Assembly: GCF_003259335.1 (NCBI RefSeq)
Contig: NZ_QLLL01000006.1
Span: forward strand, 186,001 to 250,000
Reading direction: 5' to 3'
Length of the DNA stretch: 64,000 nucleotides
Source: Chitinophaga skermanii
GTDB taxonomy: Bacteria; Bacteroidota; Bacteroidia; Chitinophagales; Chitinophagaceae
Shown here: piece by piece, positions 16,063 through 25,917 of the stretch
Layout of the letters: each line of letters opens with the position of its first letter
Numbering within the stretch: the stretch's first letter is position 1
Translations under genes and position numbers: made by a program
The notes under the pieces: model-generated
The model's database searches: none
Told to the model about the DNA's origin: nothing
Seen by the model: only the letters and a program-made list of their open reading frames with translations

Positions 16063-16929
16063 ATGATTGCTTTTTTAGGAATGGGCTTACTAGGCTCGAA
16101 TTTCACGAGAGCTTTACTGGCCAAAGGAAACCAAGTGAACGTATGGAACCGAACCGCTGCTAGAGCCACAGCCCTTGCTGCCGACGGCGCAAAACCTTTC
16201 GAAAACGCTGCTGATGCCGTTACCGGCGCAGAATATGTGCATATCGTTGTAAAAGATGATGCTGCCGTAGATGCTGTTTTAGAACAAGCCCGTGCAGGTT
16301 TCAAACCGGGAACTATTATCATCGACCATACCACTACCAGCACGGAAGGGGCCATCCAGCGTACTAAATACTGGGCAGAACAAGGCTTTGCCTATTTACA
16401 TGCTCCTGTATTTATGGGCCCACAAAATGCCCTAGAAAGCACCGGGTTCATGCTTGTTTCGGGCGACCAACGCTTGATCCAAGCGGTGGAAGTACACCTG
16501 GCTACTATGACAGGCAAGTTATTGAACTTCGGAACAGAACCCGGAAAAGCTGCCAGTATGAAATTGATCGGTAATAACTTCTTGGTTGCCTTTACAGCTG
16601 GCATTGCAGATACATTAAGCTTAAGTCGCTCCCTAGATGTACCGTTCGACGATGTAATTAGCCTGTTCGAGAATTGGAACCCCGCAGGTATGGTAAAAGG
16701 CCGCATCCAAAGAATGGCCAGTGGTAGCTACAGCCAGCCTTCTTGGGAATTAAACATGGCCCGTAAAGACACAGGGCTTTTCATAAAAGCCACGGAAGCA
16801 GCTGGGATGCCACAAATTATCATTCCCACCATTGCAAAAGAAATGGATAAATGGATTGAAAAAGGTCATGGTGCCGATGATTGGACGATCATTGGGCATG
16901 ATAGCATTGTAAATCCGAAGAAAAAATAA
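16063..16929 (+). CDS. NAD(P)-dependent dehydrogenase of the 3-hydroxyisobutyrate dehydrogenase family
   Basis: 288 residues. The Rossmann motif MIAFLGMGLLGSNFTRALL (GxGxxG) opens the protein, VWNRT follows the second strand, and GKAASMKLIGNNFL contains the catalytic Lys region of beta-hydroxyacid dehydrogenases. These enzymes reduce or oxidise short beta-hydroxyacids or semialdehydes in the cytoplasm; glyoxylate/succinic semialdehyde reductases belong to the same family. The exact substrate cannot be told. The ATG at 16063 directly precedes the Rossmann strand, so the longer frame from 16003 is rejected. Confidence 0.88.
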   Translation: MIAFLGMGLLGSNFTRALLAKGNQVNVWNRTAARATALAADGAKPFENAADAVTGAEYVHIVVKDDAAVDAVLEQARAGFKPGTIIIDHTTTSTEGAIQRTKYWAEQGFAYLHAPVFMGPQNALESTGFMLVSGDQRLIQAVEVHLATMTGKLLNFGTEPGKAASMKLIGNNFLVAFTAGIADTLSLSRSLDVPFDDVISLFENWNPAGMVKGRIQRMASGSYSQPSWELNMARKDTGLFIKATEAAGMPQIIIPTIAKEMDKWIEKGHGADDWTIIGHDSIVNPKKK

Positions 16930-17028
16930 AGAAAATAGGCAGGTAAAATATTGAACTGTGCGTGTGAATGTTACGAAGTAATGCGCACAGTTTACCTTAT
17001 AGTACATAGGTTAACATGAAGAAAAGCC

Positions 17029-17424
17029 TTACTCTTGCTCTTGTTGTTGCTCTACAACATCATTCTTATGCTTTGTATAGAGGTAGAACATGCAACAGCT
17101 AATACAAAGTAACACTACCCCCACGAATGCATGCAAATAGGATTGCTCCAAATAAGCCTGCTTAGCAATCATGGCATCCATCATAAGGAACCCGATACCC
17201 CAAATAGGTAATTCAGTAGCGTTCACTACACCGATGCTTTGTAGCGTTTGCTTTGTTTTATAATCTTTGTAGCTGATATAAGTGAAGATCATTAAACCCA
17301 CTGTTAACAAACCGAGGAAGTACTGCTTATCAATACTCCACAAACTATGATGCTTCGAATTTTGGGCGACCATATATAATATAGCCGGGATGTACAGTAA
17401 CATCCAAGACCTTCTTGTTTGCAT
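17029..17424 (-). CDS. small membrane protein of unknown function
   Basis: 131 residues with four hydrophobic segments (about 8-20, 35-50, 70-88, 95-112) and a charged, Gln/Glu-rich C-terminal tail (KHKNDVVEQQQEQE). Not recognised. It is isolated between convergent and same-strand neighbours and gives no contextual clue. Confidence 0.6.
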   Translation of the reverse strand: MQTRRSWMLLYIPAILYMVAQNSKHHSLWSIDKQYFLGLLTVGLMIFTYISYKDYKTKQTLQSIGVVNATELPIWGIGFLMMDAMIAKQAYLEQSYLHAFVGVVLLCISCCMFYLYTKHKNDVVEQQQEQE

Positions 17425-17730
17425 AGGGGATTGTTTAGATTAAACGTTTCCTGTCGACCCTAACAAATTACAAAAAAATCACGAGAAATGGGGGCTTGCA
17501 TATAGGTTTACTGGGAGAAATTAAATGCCTATCTCATTAAATCTATTTCGGACCTAGTGATTCCTATGGCTTTAGCGCAGATATTTTGGGAAAACAATTT
17601 GCTTTTTCACTAGTAATATGTTTGATATTTCATACTAACATAGCTAAAATGGATGAAATAACAGGCATTTACATTAAAAAGCTGCTTCCATAAGGAAGCA
17701 GCCACACAAAATAAATCTATATGATAGCAA
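17425..17730. other. intergenic, only a terminator seen
   Basis: About 300 bases of AT-rich sequence. Apart from the AraC-gene terminator there is no recognisable RNA, repeat or gene. Confidence 0.4.
17681..17702 (-). terminator. terminator of the AraC regulator gene
   Basis: Perfect 9-bp stem GCTGCTTCC / GGAAGCAGC with a 4-base loop. Read on the reverse strand it is followed by TTTTTA, just after the gene ending at 17731. Confidence 0.8.
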
Positions 17731-18642
17731 CTAAATAAATACCCGTTGCCTATTGAAGTTCAATTTGAACTCCTTCGGCGTACACCCCTTCCGGCGCTTG
17801 AATAACTTGTTGAAGTTGGCCATATTATTAAAACCACACTTATAGGCAATCTCCGAAATCGTTTGCTGGGTTGAAATTAACATGCGGGCTACATGGCCGA
17901 GGCGGATTTCTGTTAGGTTTTCGGTGAAGGTGAGACCGGTATGGGCTTTAATGAAACGACTAAACGAGGCTTCCGACATATTCGCTACTTGGGCAATCTC
18001 GCCAAGGGTAATGGGGTGGCCGAATTTGCGGTTCATTAATTCAAACGCCCTTTCCAAACGGCGACTATCGTAGCTAACCATCTCTTTGCTGAAGGAGGGG
18101 TCCGACAGTAAGTCGGCATTCCGGGCAATGGATAGATCGTGTAAAAGGGATAATAGTTGTAAGAAAGAGTCAAACCCAGTTCGTTTCTCCAAGGCAATGA
18201 TCCTATCTTTTACCAGGGCGATGGTAGCCGGGGCAAATGAAATACCGCGTTTGGCAGCCTCGAAAAGCTTCTTGATAGATCGAAACTGGTCTTTATCCAG
18301 TAAATCTTGCGAAAACAATTCCTTACTGAATTGTATGGTTACTTCTAAAGCATCTTCCTCTAAAGACGTTTGCGAAAACCAACCATGCGGTAAGTTCGGG
18401 CCTACTAGCACCAGCTCCACTTCGCCCACTTCCCCGATATGATCCCCCACGATTCGCTGTAAACCAGCGCCCTTAATGATCAAATTCAGCTCCATTTCCT
18501 CGTGCGTATGCAAAGGGAAATTAAAGGCTGCTTTCTTCCGCGAAAAAATAGAAAAACAATCATGCGAAGCCAAGGGCGTTATCTCCCGCATCACTTTCTT
18601 AAATTGGTAACAGTCGTTCAACATAGCATTTTGTTTTAACAT
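17731..18642 (-). CDS. AraC-family transcriptional regulator with N-terminal cupin
   Basis: 303 residues. A cupin-like sensor domain (FPLHTHEEMELNLIIKGAG, then LVGPNLPHGW) covers about 30-120 and a double helix-turn-helix AraC domain covers about 195-298 (ITLGEIAQVANMSEASFSRFIKAHTG, then ISEIAYKCGFNNMANFNKLFKRRKGCTPKEF). Such proteins commonly sense sugars and control carbohydrate genes. It is divergent from the hybrid sensor gene of the mannan locus and 1.8 kb from GH97, but a target is not shown. Confidence 0.9.
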   Translation of the reverse strand: MLKQNAMLNDCYQFKKVMREITPLASHDCFSIFSRKKAAFNFPLHTHEEMELNLIIKGAGLQRIVGDHIGEVGEVELVLVGPNLPHGWFSQTSLEEDALEVTIQFSKELFSQDLLDKDQFRSIKKLFEAAKRGISFAPATIALVKDRIIALEKRTGFDSFLQLLSLLHDLSIARNADLLSDPSFSKEMVSYDSRRLERAFELMNRKFGHPITLGEIAQVANMSEASFSRFIKAHTGLTFTENLTEIRLGHVARMLISTQQTISEIAYKCGFNNMANFNKLFKRRKGCTPKEFKLNFNRQRVFI

Positions 18643-18865
18643 GGAATATTGTTTAGGCAGCTCCTAAAACCTGTTGTTTTGGTTGCCTTCAATATTATCA
18701 TCTATGCCCATAATGCCCTTGTTGTATAGTGCCGAATTCTTGTAATATAGTCCACGTAGAAAATCCATTCCTACAAATCATTCATTTACAGCAAATTATA
18801 TTTACTTATTTTCAATCCTTTATGCGTTCGTCCAGTTCTTGTGTACCCGCTCGGTTTATTTTAGA

Positions 18866-18873
18866 TATTTTTG
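18866..18873 (+). promoter_or_regulatory. possible -7 box of the hybrid sensor gene
   Basis: TATTTTTG matches TAnnTTTG about 27 nt before the ATG at 18901. The nearest TTG (18839-18841) is 24 nt away, longer than usual. Confidence 0.35.
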
Positions 18874-18900
18874 AAACAGGGTTTATATCATTTCCACGTA

Positions 18901-21900
18901 ATGAGTATTATTGACGGTTTTTCCTTTTTACGCCGACTGTTTTTCATATTGCTGTTCTGTATGGGTCTTTCATTGAAAGCCCAAACACAGCATTATAATT
19001 TCTATAATCATTCTACCGACAATGGCTTGGTAACGAACGATTACCAGAAAATCTTCCACGATTCCTACGGGTTTATATGGCTGGCTTCTTTCGACGGGCT
19101 CTTCCGTTGGGATGGTTATTCCATTAAAAAATATACCCACCAGGAAAAAGATTCCCTGTCCCTCAACAACAACATCGTTTACTCCATTTTCGAGGATAGC
19201 CAGAAAAGATTATGGGTAGGTACCATCGAAGGCTTGAACCTCTACGATGCCTCCCGGGATGTATTCATAACGATGCCTGTGAATGCCAAACATGATAAGA
19301 TTCCTATAAATGCTATTATGGAAGATGAGCAGCATAACTTGTGGTTGGGCACTTCGAACGGGCTATGTAAATACAATGCAAATCAACGTACCGGTACATG
19401 GTTTTTAGGGCAGGGTGACGAGAATATCATATTCTGCATGGCCAAAGGAGCACATAACACTATTTGGGCCGGCACTTTTAATAAAGGAGTGGTGCAGTTC
19501 AATACGCAAACCCATGCTTTCAGGTATGTAAGAAACATACCTGGGCAACCTGCTTCTTTGCCAAGTAATAAAATACAAAGTATACTTGTTGACAAGGCTA
19601 ACCGGGTTTGGGTGGGTACCGAAGACCGTGGCATAGCCATTTTAGATGAAGGTGGAAACGTGTTACATACATACGATAACCTTTCTCATAATAGCCAGTT
19701 TATGCATAGCAACACCCGATGCTTGTACCAAGATACGAAAGGTAATATATGGATAGGAATTGGTCGTGAAGTGCTATGCGTAGTAAAAGCAGGTAGTCAT
19801 TCTTTACAACCGGAACCAGTTACCACCAAGGCACAGAATAATGGGCAAGACGGGATTCTATCCATTACGTCTATTACAGAGGATCAATTTGGAAATACAT
19901 GGTTTGCATCTGCAGGGTATGGTTTATTTACGACGAATGAACGCAAGAATGTTTTCAACAATATGCTAACCAACACCCATGCTTTACCCAAACTAAGCAC
20001 TACCGTTGTAACTGCTTTTTATGAAGATGCAGCCCACAAAATATGGATTGGTACAGCAGGCAATGGTGTAGCCCTTTATGATCCTTTGCAGGGCGTATTA
20101 ACTACTTCGCCTTTGTATAGTGCTGCTGCCGTAAACGATGTAAAAGGCGATCGTGATGGGAATATTTGGATAGCTACATGGGCCGACGGTATTAAAACCT
20201 ATAACCCCCAAACGCACCAAGCACATCATTTCACCCACGACCCGCTCACCAATTACTCCCTCGTGAACAACGATGTAAAAGCACTTTTACCTACCGATAG
20301 CTTTGTTTGGATAGGAACACATGGAGAAGGCTTGGCAGTTTACAAGAAAAGCGAAAAACGTTTCATTCATTATAAAAACAACAAAGAATTCCCTTTTAAC
20401 ATGCAAGCTCCCGCATGGGTGAACCATTTGTACGAAGACAAACAAAAGCGCATTTGGATTAGTACATACAGTGGTTTATTTATGTACAATGGGAAAACAT
20501 TGTCGCACTTTGCACACACTGAAAAAGCGAATAGCATTAATAGCAACTCGGTGAACATGGTGGTGGAAGATCATGCCGGTAAATTGTGGATTGTAACAGA
20601 ACAAGGTCTCGACCAGTTCGATGAACCTAACGCTGCTTTCATACACCTGAACAACCAACTTAGCTTACCTGTTAGCATGAAATCTATTGCCGTGGATGCA
20701 AAAGGACAACTATGGATGGGAACAAATGAAGGCCTCGTTACGCTCGACCCAATAACGCTTAAGTTGCAGCATTATGATAAAAATGATGGTCTTTACGATA
20801 AAACCTTCTTTCAAAAAGCAGCCCTTAGAGCCAGTGACGGCACCCTATATTTCGGAGGGCCTAAAGGATTTAGTGCTTTCAACCCTGCAGCTATTTTACC
20901 GGTAGAAACACCTACCTATTTCTATTTCTCCGACTTGTATGTATTTGGCGAGCAACAAAGGCCAGGGCAAGCAGGATCGGCATTGCAAAAGATATTAGAC
21001 GACACGGATACGCTGGTGCTTACACAAAAGCAATCTTTCTTTTCCATTGGATTTGCGGCCATTAACTTATATGCTCCCCAGAAAATAAAGTATAGTTACC
21101 GTTTGGAAGGATATTACGATGATTGGATTGATGTGGTAGATGAACGCCGTATTTCATTTGCGCATTTACAACCGGGTACATATACATTACAAGTACGTTA
21201 CACCAATGTAAATGGTGATTGGCAAGCCCCGGCAAAATCGCTGTTAATTAAAGTACTGCCCTATTGGTGGCAAACATGGTGGTTTAAAACATTGCTGTGT
21301 TTGTTTGTACTGGTGGCGATTGCGGCTATTTTCTATTGGCGCGTATCGTCGGTAAAAAAGCGAAACAGGATATTGAAGGAAGAAGTACGTAGACAAACAG
21401 CGCAATTGCAAGAAACAAATACAAGCTTGATGGAGCAACGGGATAAAATATCGTTGCAGAAAGAAAAGTTGGCTGCTAGTTACGCCGAGAATGTTCGCCA
21501 AACAGATAAAATCCTCGTTCAACAACAGCAGATTTCCACGCAAAACCAAGAACTCGAACAAGCTGTGGCAGAGTTGGAGAAATCTAACCAATCGAAAGAT
21601 TACTTTTTCAGCATCCTAGCCCACGATCTAAAAAACCCTGTGGGAGCATTGAAAGAGTTGGCTGGGTTCATGCAAACACATGCGCAGAAAATTGATGCCG
21701 CTACCTTACAACAATATGTAGGTAACATGCATCAATCGGCCTCAAGAGTATTTGATTTGCTGGTAAACTTGTTGAGCTGGTCGATGTCGCAATCCAGGCA
21801 AATGACCTTACAGCCTGTGGATGCAAACATGGCTGAATTAATCCACAACAACCTGCAATTACTAGCTACGCAAATACGTAATAAACACATTCAAATACAT

Positions 21901-23139
21901 GTAAAAATAGATGAACCCGCATGGTTTCATGCCGATCAACAAATGATGGATGTTGTGGTGCGCAACTTATTATCGAACAGTGTGAAGTTTACCGATTACA
22001 ACGGGGAAGTACATGTACATACGTTTACAAATGGAACCGACCTAGTACTACAAGTAAAAGATAATGGATTAGGAATGACGAAGGAGCAAATGGCTTCCCT
22101 GTTTGAAATGAATAAAACTACCATTCATCCTGGCACTGCGGGTGAAAAAGGTACCGGTTTAGGCTTAATGATTGTACATGATTTCTTAGCCGCTAACCAT
22201 GCCCATATTGCTGTAGAAAGCGAACCGAACAAAGGTTCGGTATTTACTGTAAGAATTCCTGCTGCACAAGAGCTTCCAGTAGCGACCGAAGTAATAACAA
22301 CGAAAGATCAACGTGAGCTGGCTGGTGAATTTTGGCAAACAATTCCCACGGAAAAGTTCCTCAAAATAAAGGGGAAGAAAATTCTCATCGTAGAAGACAG
22401 TAAAGAAATACGCGATTACTTACGGTTGATTCTATCGGATGTATTTGAAATATTTGAAGCGGAGAACGGGGAACAAGCATACAACATGGCATTAGAAGAA
22501 ATGCCATCTGTAATTATTACTGATGTATTGATGCCTGGGATGAACGGGATTCAATTCTGCAAAGAGATAAAATCCCATACCGCTACTAGTCATATCCCTG
22601 TTATAATATTAACCAGCCAGTGGGAAGAAACGATGCAAGCCAGTGGTTATGCAGCGGGTGCTGAAGCCTATCTTACAAAGCCGGTAAAGCAAGCTGTATT
22701 ATTACAAGTCATTTTCAATTTTCTACAGAAGCAAGACCAAGTATACCAACGAGTGCGTGATCAAATTTACAACGATGCACCCTTACCTGTAGATACCATG
22801 TTAAGTGATGTAGATCAACAATTCTTGAACGACCTTATTCAATTCATAGAAGCCAATATGGCCAACCAAGAATTAGATGCTAAGCAAATTTCAAAAGCCT
22901 TGTTGGTGAGTAGAACAGTATTGTATAACAAGGTAAAATCGTTAACGGGTCAAACCGTGCACGAGTTTATAAAAGCGATAAGATTGCGTAAGAGCGTACA
23001 ATTATTATTGAGTGGCAACTTGAGTATCAACCAGGTAGCCTTCGAGGTAGGGTTTAATAGTCATTCTTACTTCGACAAGTGCTTTCATAAACAATACGGG
23101 ATGGGACCGAAAGAATATATCACGCGTAAAAAAGCATAA
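18901..23139 (+). CDS. hybrid two-component system sensor/regulator (HTCS) of the mannan locus
   Basis: 1412 residues. Signal peptide or first membrane anchor at 1-28, then about 14 two-component-propeller repeats (WxGTxxGL motifs such as LWVGTIEGLNLYD) over about 30-690, a Y_Y_Y domain about 700-785, a membrane helix about 795-815, a coiled coil about 820-895, HisKA with H908 (FSILAHDLKNP), HATPase_c about 1000-1120 (NLLSNSVKFTD, GTGLGLMIV), receiver with D1208 (VIITDVLMPG) and an AraC HTH about 1310-1408. HTCS proteins bind an oligosaccharide in the periplasm and directly activate their polysaccharide locus. Its position next to GH5-like and GH26 genes suggests beta-manno-oligosaccharide sensing (inference). 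ATG 18901 chosen because the hydrophobic segment follows it. Confidence 0.93.
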   Translation: MSIIDGFSFLRRLFFILLFCMGLSLKAQTQHYNFYNHSTDNGLVTNDYQKIFHDSYGFIWLASFDGLFRWDGYSIKKYTHQEKDSLSLNNNIVYSIFEDSQKRLWVGTIEGLNLYDASRDVFITMPVNAKHDKIPINAIMEDEQHNLWLGTSNGLCKYNANQRTGTWFLGQGDENIIFCMAKGAHNTIWAGTFNKGVVQFNTQTHAFRYVRNIPGQPASLPSNKIQSILVDKANRVWVGTEDRGIAILDEGGNVLHTYDNLSHNSQFMHSNTRCLYQDTKGNIWIGIGREVLCVVKAGSHSLQPEPVTTKAQNNGQDGILSITSITEDQFGNTWFASAGYGLFTTNERKNVFNNMLTNTHALPKLSTTVVTAFYEDAAHKIWIGTAGNGVALYDPLQGVLTTSPLYSAAAVNDVKGDRDGNIWIATWADGIKTYNPQTHQAHHFTHDPLTNYSLVNNDVKALLPTDSFVWIGTHGEGLAVYKKSEKRFIHYKNNKEFPFNMQAPAWVNHLYEDKQKRIWISTYSGLFMYNGKTLSHFAHTEKANSINSNSVNMVVEDHAGKLWIVTEQGLDQFDEPNAAFIHLNNQLSLPVSMKSIAVDAKGQLWMGTNEGLVTLDPITLKLQHYDKNDGLYDKTFFQKAALRASDGTLYFGGPKGFSAFNPAAILPVETPTYFYFSDLYVFGEQQRPGQAGSALQKILDDTDTLVLTQKQSFFSIGFAAINLYAPQKIKYSYRLEGYYDDWIDVVDERRISFAHLQPGTYTLQVRYTNVNGDWQAPAKSLLIKVLPYWWQTWWFKTLLCLFVLVAIAAIFYWRVSSVKKRNRILKEEVRRQTAQLQETNTSLMEQRDKISLQKEKLAASYAENVRQTDKILVQQQQISTQNQELEQAVAELEKSNQSKDYFFSILAHDLKNPVGALKELAGFMQTHAQKIDAATLQQYVGNMHQSASRVFDLLVNLLSWSMSQSRQMTLQPVDANMAELIHNNLQLLATQIRNKHIQIHVKIDEPAWFHADQQMMDVVVRNLLSNSVKFTDYNGEVHVHTFTNGTDLVLQVKDNGLGMTKEQMASLFEMNKTTIHPGTAGEKGTGLGLMIVHDFLAANHAHIAVESEPNKGSVFTVRIPAAQELPVATEVITTKDQRELAGEFWQTIPTEKFLKIKGKKILIVEDSKEIRDYLRLILSDVFEIFEAENGEQAYNMALEEMPSVIITDVLMPGMNGIQFCKEIKSHTATSHIPVIILTSQWEETMQASGYAAGAEAYLTKPVKQAVLLQVIFNFLQKQDQVYQRVRDQIYNDAPLPVDTMLSDVDQQFLNDLIQFIEANMANQELDAKQISKALLVSRTVLYNKVKSLTGQTVHEFIKAIRLRKSVQLLLSGNLSINQVAFEVGFNSHSYFDKCFHKQYGMGPKEYITRKKA

Positions 23140-23206
23140 ACACCTCACTTGCTGATTAGCATCATCTTTCATCAAAATAGCATCTAAAACAGGCGCTTTG
23201 CTTGTT

Positions 23207-23214
23207 TACTTTTG
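23207..23214 (+). promoter_or_regulatory. possible -7 box of the GH5-like gene
   Basis: TACTTTTG matches TAnnTTTG about 105 nt before the ATG at 23321. There is no good -33 TTG at the usual distance, as expected for an activator-dependent promoter. Confidence 0.3.
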
Positions 23215-23320
23215 TTAGTACAAGTACTTCTATTTTCATTTTCTTATTGATCGACGTACATGCCGGGTTTCCACACCGGCCGAGCTTTGTACGCGGTTTA
23301 CAAACTGATACTTAATTTGC

Positions 23321-24982
23321 ATGAAACCCGTTTTGTTAGCATTCTTTTTGTTGCTCGTGTTGAACCTATTGCATGCGCAACCCACCATTCAACGTACACA
23401 GTTACTAACAAAAAATATTGTACAATTCGAAAAAATGGAATGGCAAATCGATCTCCAAGCACAGTTCGATAACCCGTTCGATCAACAGCAAGTTAAACTT
23501 GATGTACAACTCGTATCGCCTTCCGGTAAACCATTGCTATTACCATGTTATTTCGATGTAGTTACCCGTACTTGGAAAGCTCGTTTCACCCCGCAAGAAG
23601 CAGGTAAATACGATTACTATTTTCAACTTATTAACGCGAAAAACGAAATACATACCGACACCGCGCACTTTACTGCACTGAAAGGAAAGGGTAAAGGATT
23701 CTTACACAAAAACGATCATTGGACTTTCCGTTTCGATAATGGTGATCTATTCCGAGGCATCGGCGAAAACGTAGCATGGGAATCACGTGATTTTGAAAAC
23801 GACAAATGGACATACGATTACTTGCTACCTACATTGGCCCATAATGGTGCAAACTTCTTTAGAACATGGATGTGTTACTGGAATTTACCACTCGAATGGC
23901 AGAAAGTTCGCAACACGAAACGTTATCAACATTCAGATGAATATTTCAATCCAGGCGCCATCAAACGAATGGATGAACTCGTGGCCTTATGCGATTCACT
24001 GGATCTCTACTTTATGTTGACATTCGATTGGCATGGCCATTTAATGGAACATGGAGGATGGAGGAATAGTCGTTATAACGCGGCCAATGGTGGACCTGTG
24101 AAAACGCCTGCGGAATTCTTCACTTCCAAAGCGGCGCAAGAGATGTATAAAAACAAATTACGGTACATCGTAGCACGTTGGGGATATGCAACCAACATAG
24201 CAGTATGGGAATTCTTTAATGAAGTAGATAACGCTGCTTTCACGCAACAAGATAGTATCATCATTCCATTACCTACCATTGCCCAATGGCATTTAGAAAT
24301 GAGCAGGTATTTGAAAGATATTGACCCATATCAACACTTAGTAAGTACTAGCATTTCGCACCGTGATATTATTGGCATGAACTCGATCCCGTATATCGAT
24401 TTCAACCAAAAACACATTTACAAGCACACGGAGAAAATCCCGGCTATTTATCCCGACTACATACAAACCTTTGGAAAGCCATACGTGGTAGGTGAATTCG
24501 GCTTCCGCTGGGAAGATCAAGACCCTAAATATGCTGTAGAAGCGGTGTTTGATTACAAACGTGGTTTGTGGTATGGATTGTTTGCACAAACGCCCATATT
24601 ACCTATGAGCTGGTGGTGGGAATTATTCGACGATCAACAAATGGCGCCTTATTTCAAAGGGGTGCGTATCATTAGCGACAAGATGTTGGCCGCTGGAAAA
24701 GGACAATTTGAACAGCTGCCGGTATCGGCTGGCAACATAGAAACGTATGCTGTTCAATGTGGTTCCCATGTATTTGTCTACTGTTTGAACAACACGCGTA
24801 CTGAACAACACAGCGCTTTAACAATCCCTATTTCTAACACTTATACTTTACAGCAATTCAATCCCAATACGCAAACATTTACTAACAAAACGTTCGATGT
24901 GAATAAAAGCGGGGAAGTAAACGTAGCGGGATTTTCATTGCCACCGTTAACAGAAACCATCTTCATTTTTTCTAAAAAGTAA
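23321..24982 (+). CDS. DUF5060-domain GH5-like glycoside hydrolase
   Basis: 553 residues with signal peptide MKPVLLAFFLLLVLNLLHAQ. An Ig-like DUF5060 domain (about 22-120) precedes a TIM barrel of clan GH-A type. VWEFFNEVD supplies the candidate acid/base E301 and PYVVGEFGF the candidate nucleophile E392, with the usual ~90 residue spacing; RTWMCYWNLP and FMLTFDWHGH are further active-site strands. The C-terminal ~90 residues form a beta domain (DUF5605-like). Retaining endo- or exo-action on beta-glycans is expected; given the adjacent GH26 and HTCS, beta-mannan or glucomannan is the likely substrate (inference). Confidence 0.82.
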   Translation: MKPVLLAFFLLLVLNLLHAQPTIQRTQLLTKNIVQFEKMEWQIDLQAQFDNPFDQQQVKLDVQLVSPSGKPLLLPCYFDVVTRTWKARFTPQEAGKYDYYFQLINAKNEIHTDTAHFTALKGKGKGFLHKNDHWTFRFDNGDLFRGIGENVAWESRDFENDKWTYDYLLPTLAHNGANFFRTWMCYWNLPLEWQKVRNTKRYQHSDEYFNPGAIKRMDELVALCDSLDLYFMLTFDWHGHLMEHGGWRNSRYNAANGGPVKTPAEFFTSKAAQEMYKNKLRYIVARWGYATNIAVWEFFNEVDNAAFTQQDSIIIPLPTIAQWHLEMSRYLKDIDPYQHLVSTSISHRDIIGMNSIPYIDFNQKHIYKHTEKIPAIYPDYIQTFGKPYVVGEFGFRWEDQDPKYAVEAVFDYKRGLWYGLFAQTPILPMSWWWELFDDQQMAPYFKGVRIISDKMLAAGKGQFEQLPVSAGNIETYAVQCGSHVFVYCLNNTRTEQHSALTIPISNTYTLQQFNPNTQTFTNKTFDVNKSGEVNVAGFSLPPLTETIFIFSKK

Positions 24983-25016
24983 CGCCGTTTTTTCTCCACC
25001 CAAAAACATACATGTT

Positions 25017-25682
25017 ATGAAAAAAATGAACATCGCAGTAGTAGCATTGCTCGTTTTGAGCAGCTTCGCTTGCAAAAAAGACCTCAAAACCCAAGACGAT
25101 GGTGCGCAAACTGTTGCCCGTGCAGCCCTCGGACAAAGCAATTTCAACCTATGGAAAACTTGTAACGGTACGCCGTACAACATCACAGGCACAAATGGCA
25201 TTTGCATCCCGGTAGGTAACTGTAGCACCGACATTAATGCTGCTCAACAAAATGGTGGCCAAACAGCTACAGGCTTACAATTCTATGGCTGCTTTAAAGG
25301 TGGTAGTAACGCCTACTCTAGTGCCAGTGAACAAGCCGTATTTGTGTGCGACAACGTATCGTCGTGGACAGGTAATGAAATGGGCTTCGTAAAAACCTTG
25401 AATGATAACGTTTTGAAAGGTTACTTACAAGGTGGCGGCCAGTACATTTACCAAACCATTTCTGTAAACGACAACGGTTATCACACCTTCAAATGCCAAG
25501 CGAAAAGCACCAACACGCACCAAGTTGATTTCTATGTAGATGGCGTGTACAAATTCACCCTTACGAACAACAGTGGCAGCTACTACGGTAATTGGTTCTA
25601 CTTCGTTGGTACGAATCATTGGTACGGTGGTAGTAACCCAACTGGTCAGCAAATTGAGATGTACAGCATGCAAACATTCTAG
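25017..25682 (+). CDS. cysteine-rich surface lipoprotein of unknown fold
   Basis: 221 residues with lipobox SSFAC (C19). After a short linker the protein has at least six more cysteines (KTCNG, GICIPVGNC, YGCFKG, VFVCDN, FKCQAK), many Gly, Asn, Tyr and Trp, and a C-terminal segment rich in aromatic residues (YYGNWFYFVGTNHWYGG). The look is that of a beta-sandwich carbohydrate-binding module. It lies 34 nt after the GH5-like gene on the same strand and shares its terminator, so it is probably a mannan-binding accessory protein (inference). No known family was recognised. Confidence 0.7.
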   Translation: MKKMNIAVVALLVLSSFACKKDLKTQDDGAQTVARAALGQSNFNLWKTCNGTPYNITGTNGICIPVGNCSTDINAAQQNGGQTATGLQFYGCFKGGSNAYSSASEQAVFVCDNVSSWTGNEMGFVKTLNDNVLKGYLQGGGQYIYQTISVNDNGYHTFKCQAKSTNTHQVDFYVDGVYKFTLTNNSGSYYGNWFYFVGTNHWYGGSNPTGQQIEMYSMQTF

Positions 25683-25708
25683 TTGTTAGCGAAATTATTC
25701 ATCGGCAG

Positions 25709-25740
25709 GCCGTCTCTACTAAACTAGGGGCGGCTTTTTT
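25709..25740 (+). terminator. terminator of the GH5-like/lipoprotein operon
   Basis: Ten-pair stem GCCGTCTCTA / TAGGGGCGGC (three G-T pairs), six-base loop, then six T. Confidence 0.75.
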
Positions 25741-25822
25741 GCTTGATTTTCCATGTATGTCAAAGAACTTTCAACGTTGTGAAAGTGAAATTACACCCCC
25801 ATTACGAGCTAAAAAAACGCCG

Positions 25823-25917
25823 TGCCGGAAAGTGCCGCTTTATGCCGGTTTGTGCCGCTTTATGCCGGAAAATGCCGAATTGTGCCGGAAAATGCCGGTT
25901 TTTGCCGGTTTTTGCTT
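25823..25917. repeat. 10-bp-periodic TGCCG array
   Basis: TGCCG occurs nine times at exactly 10-nt spacing (25823, 25833, and so on to 25903), with a decayed tenth copy TGCTT at 25913. The five-base spacers vary (GAAAG, CTTTA, GTTTG, CTTTA, GAAAA, AATTG, GAAAA, GTTTT, GTTTT) but each holds an A or T tract, so these tracts are in helical phase. Confidence 0.85.
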
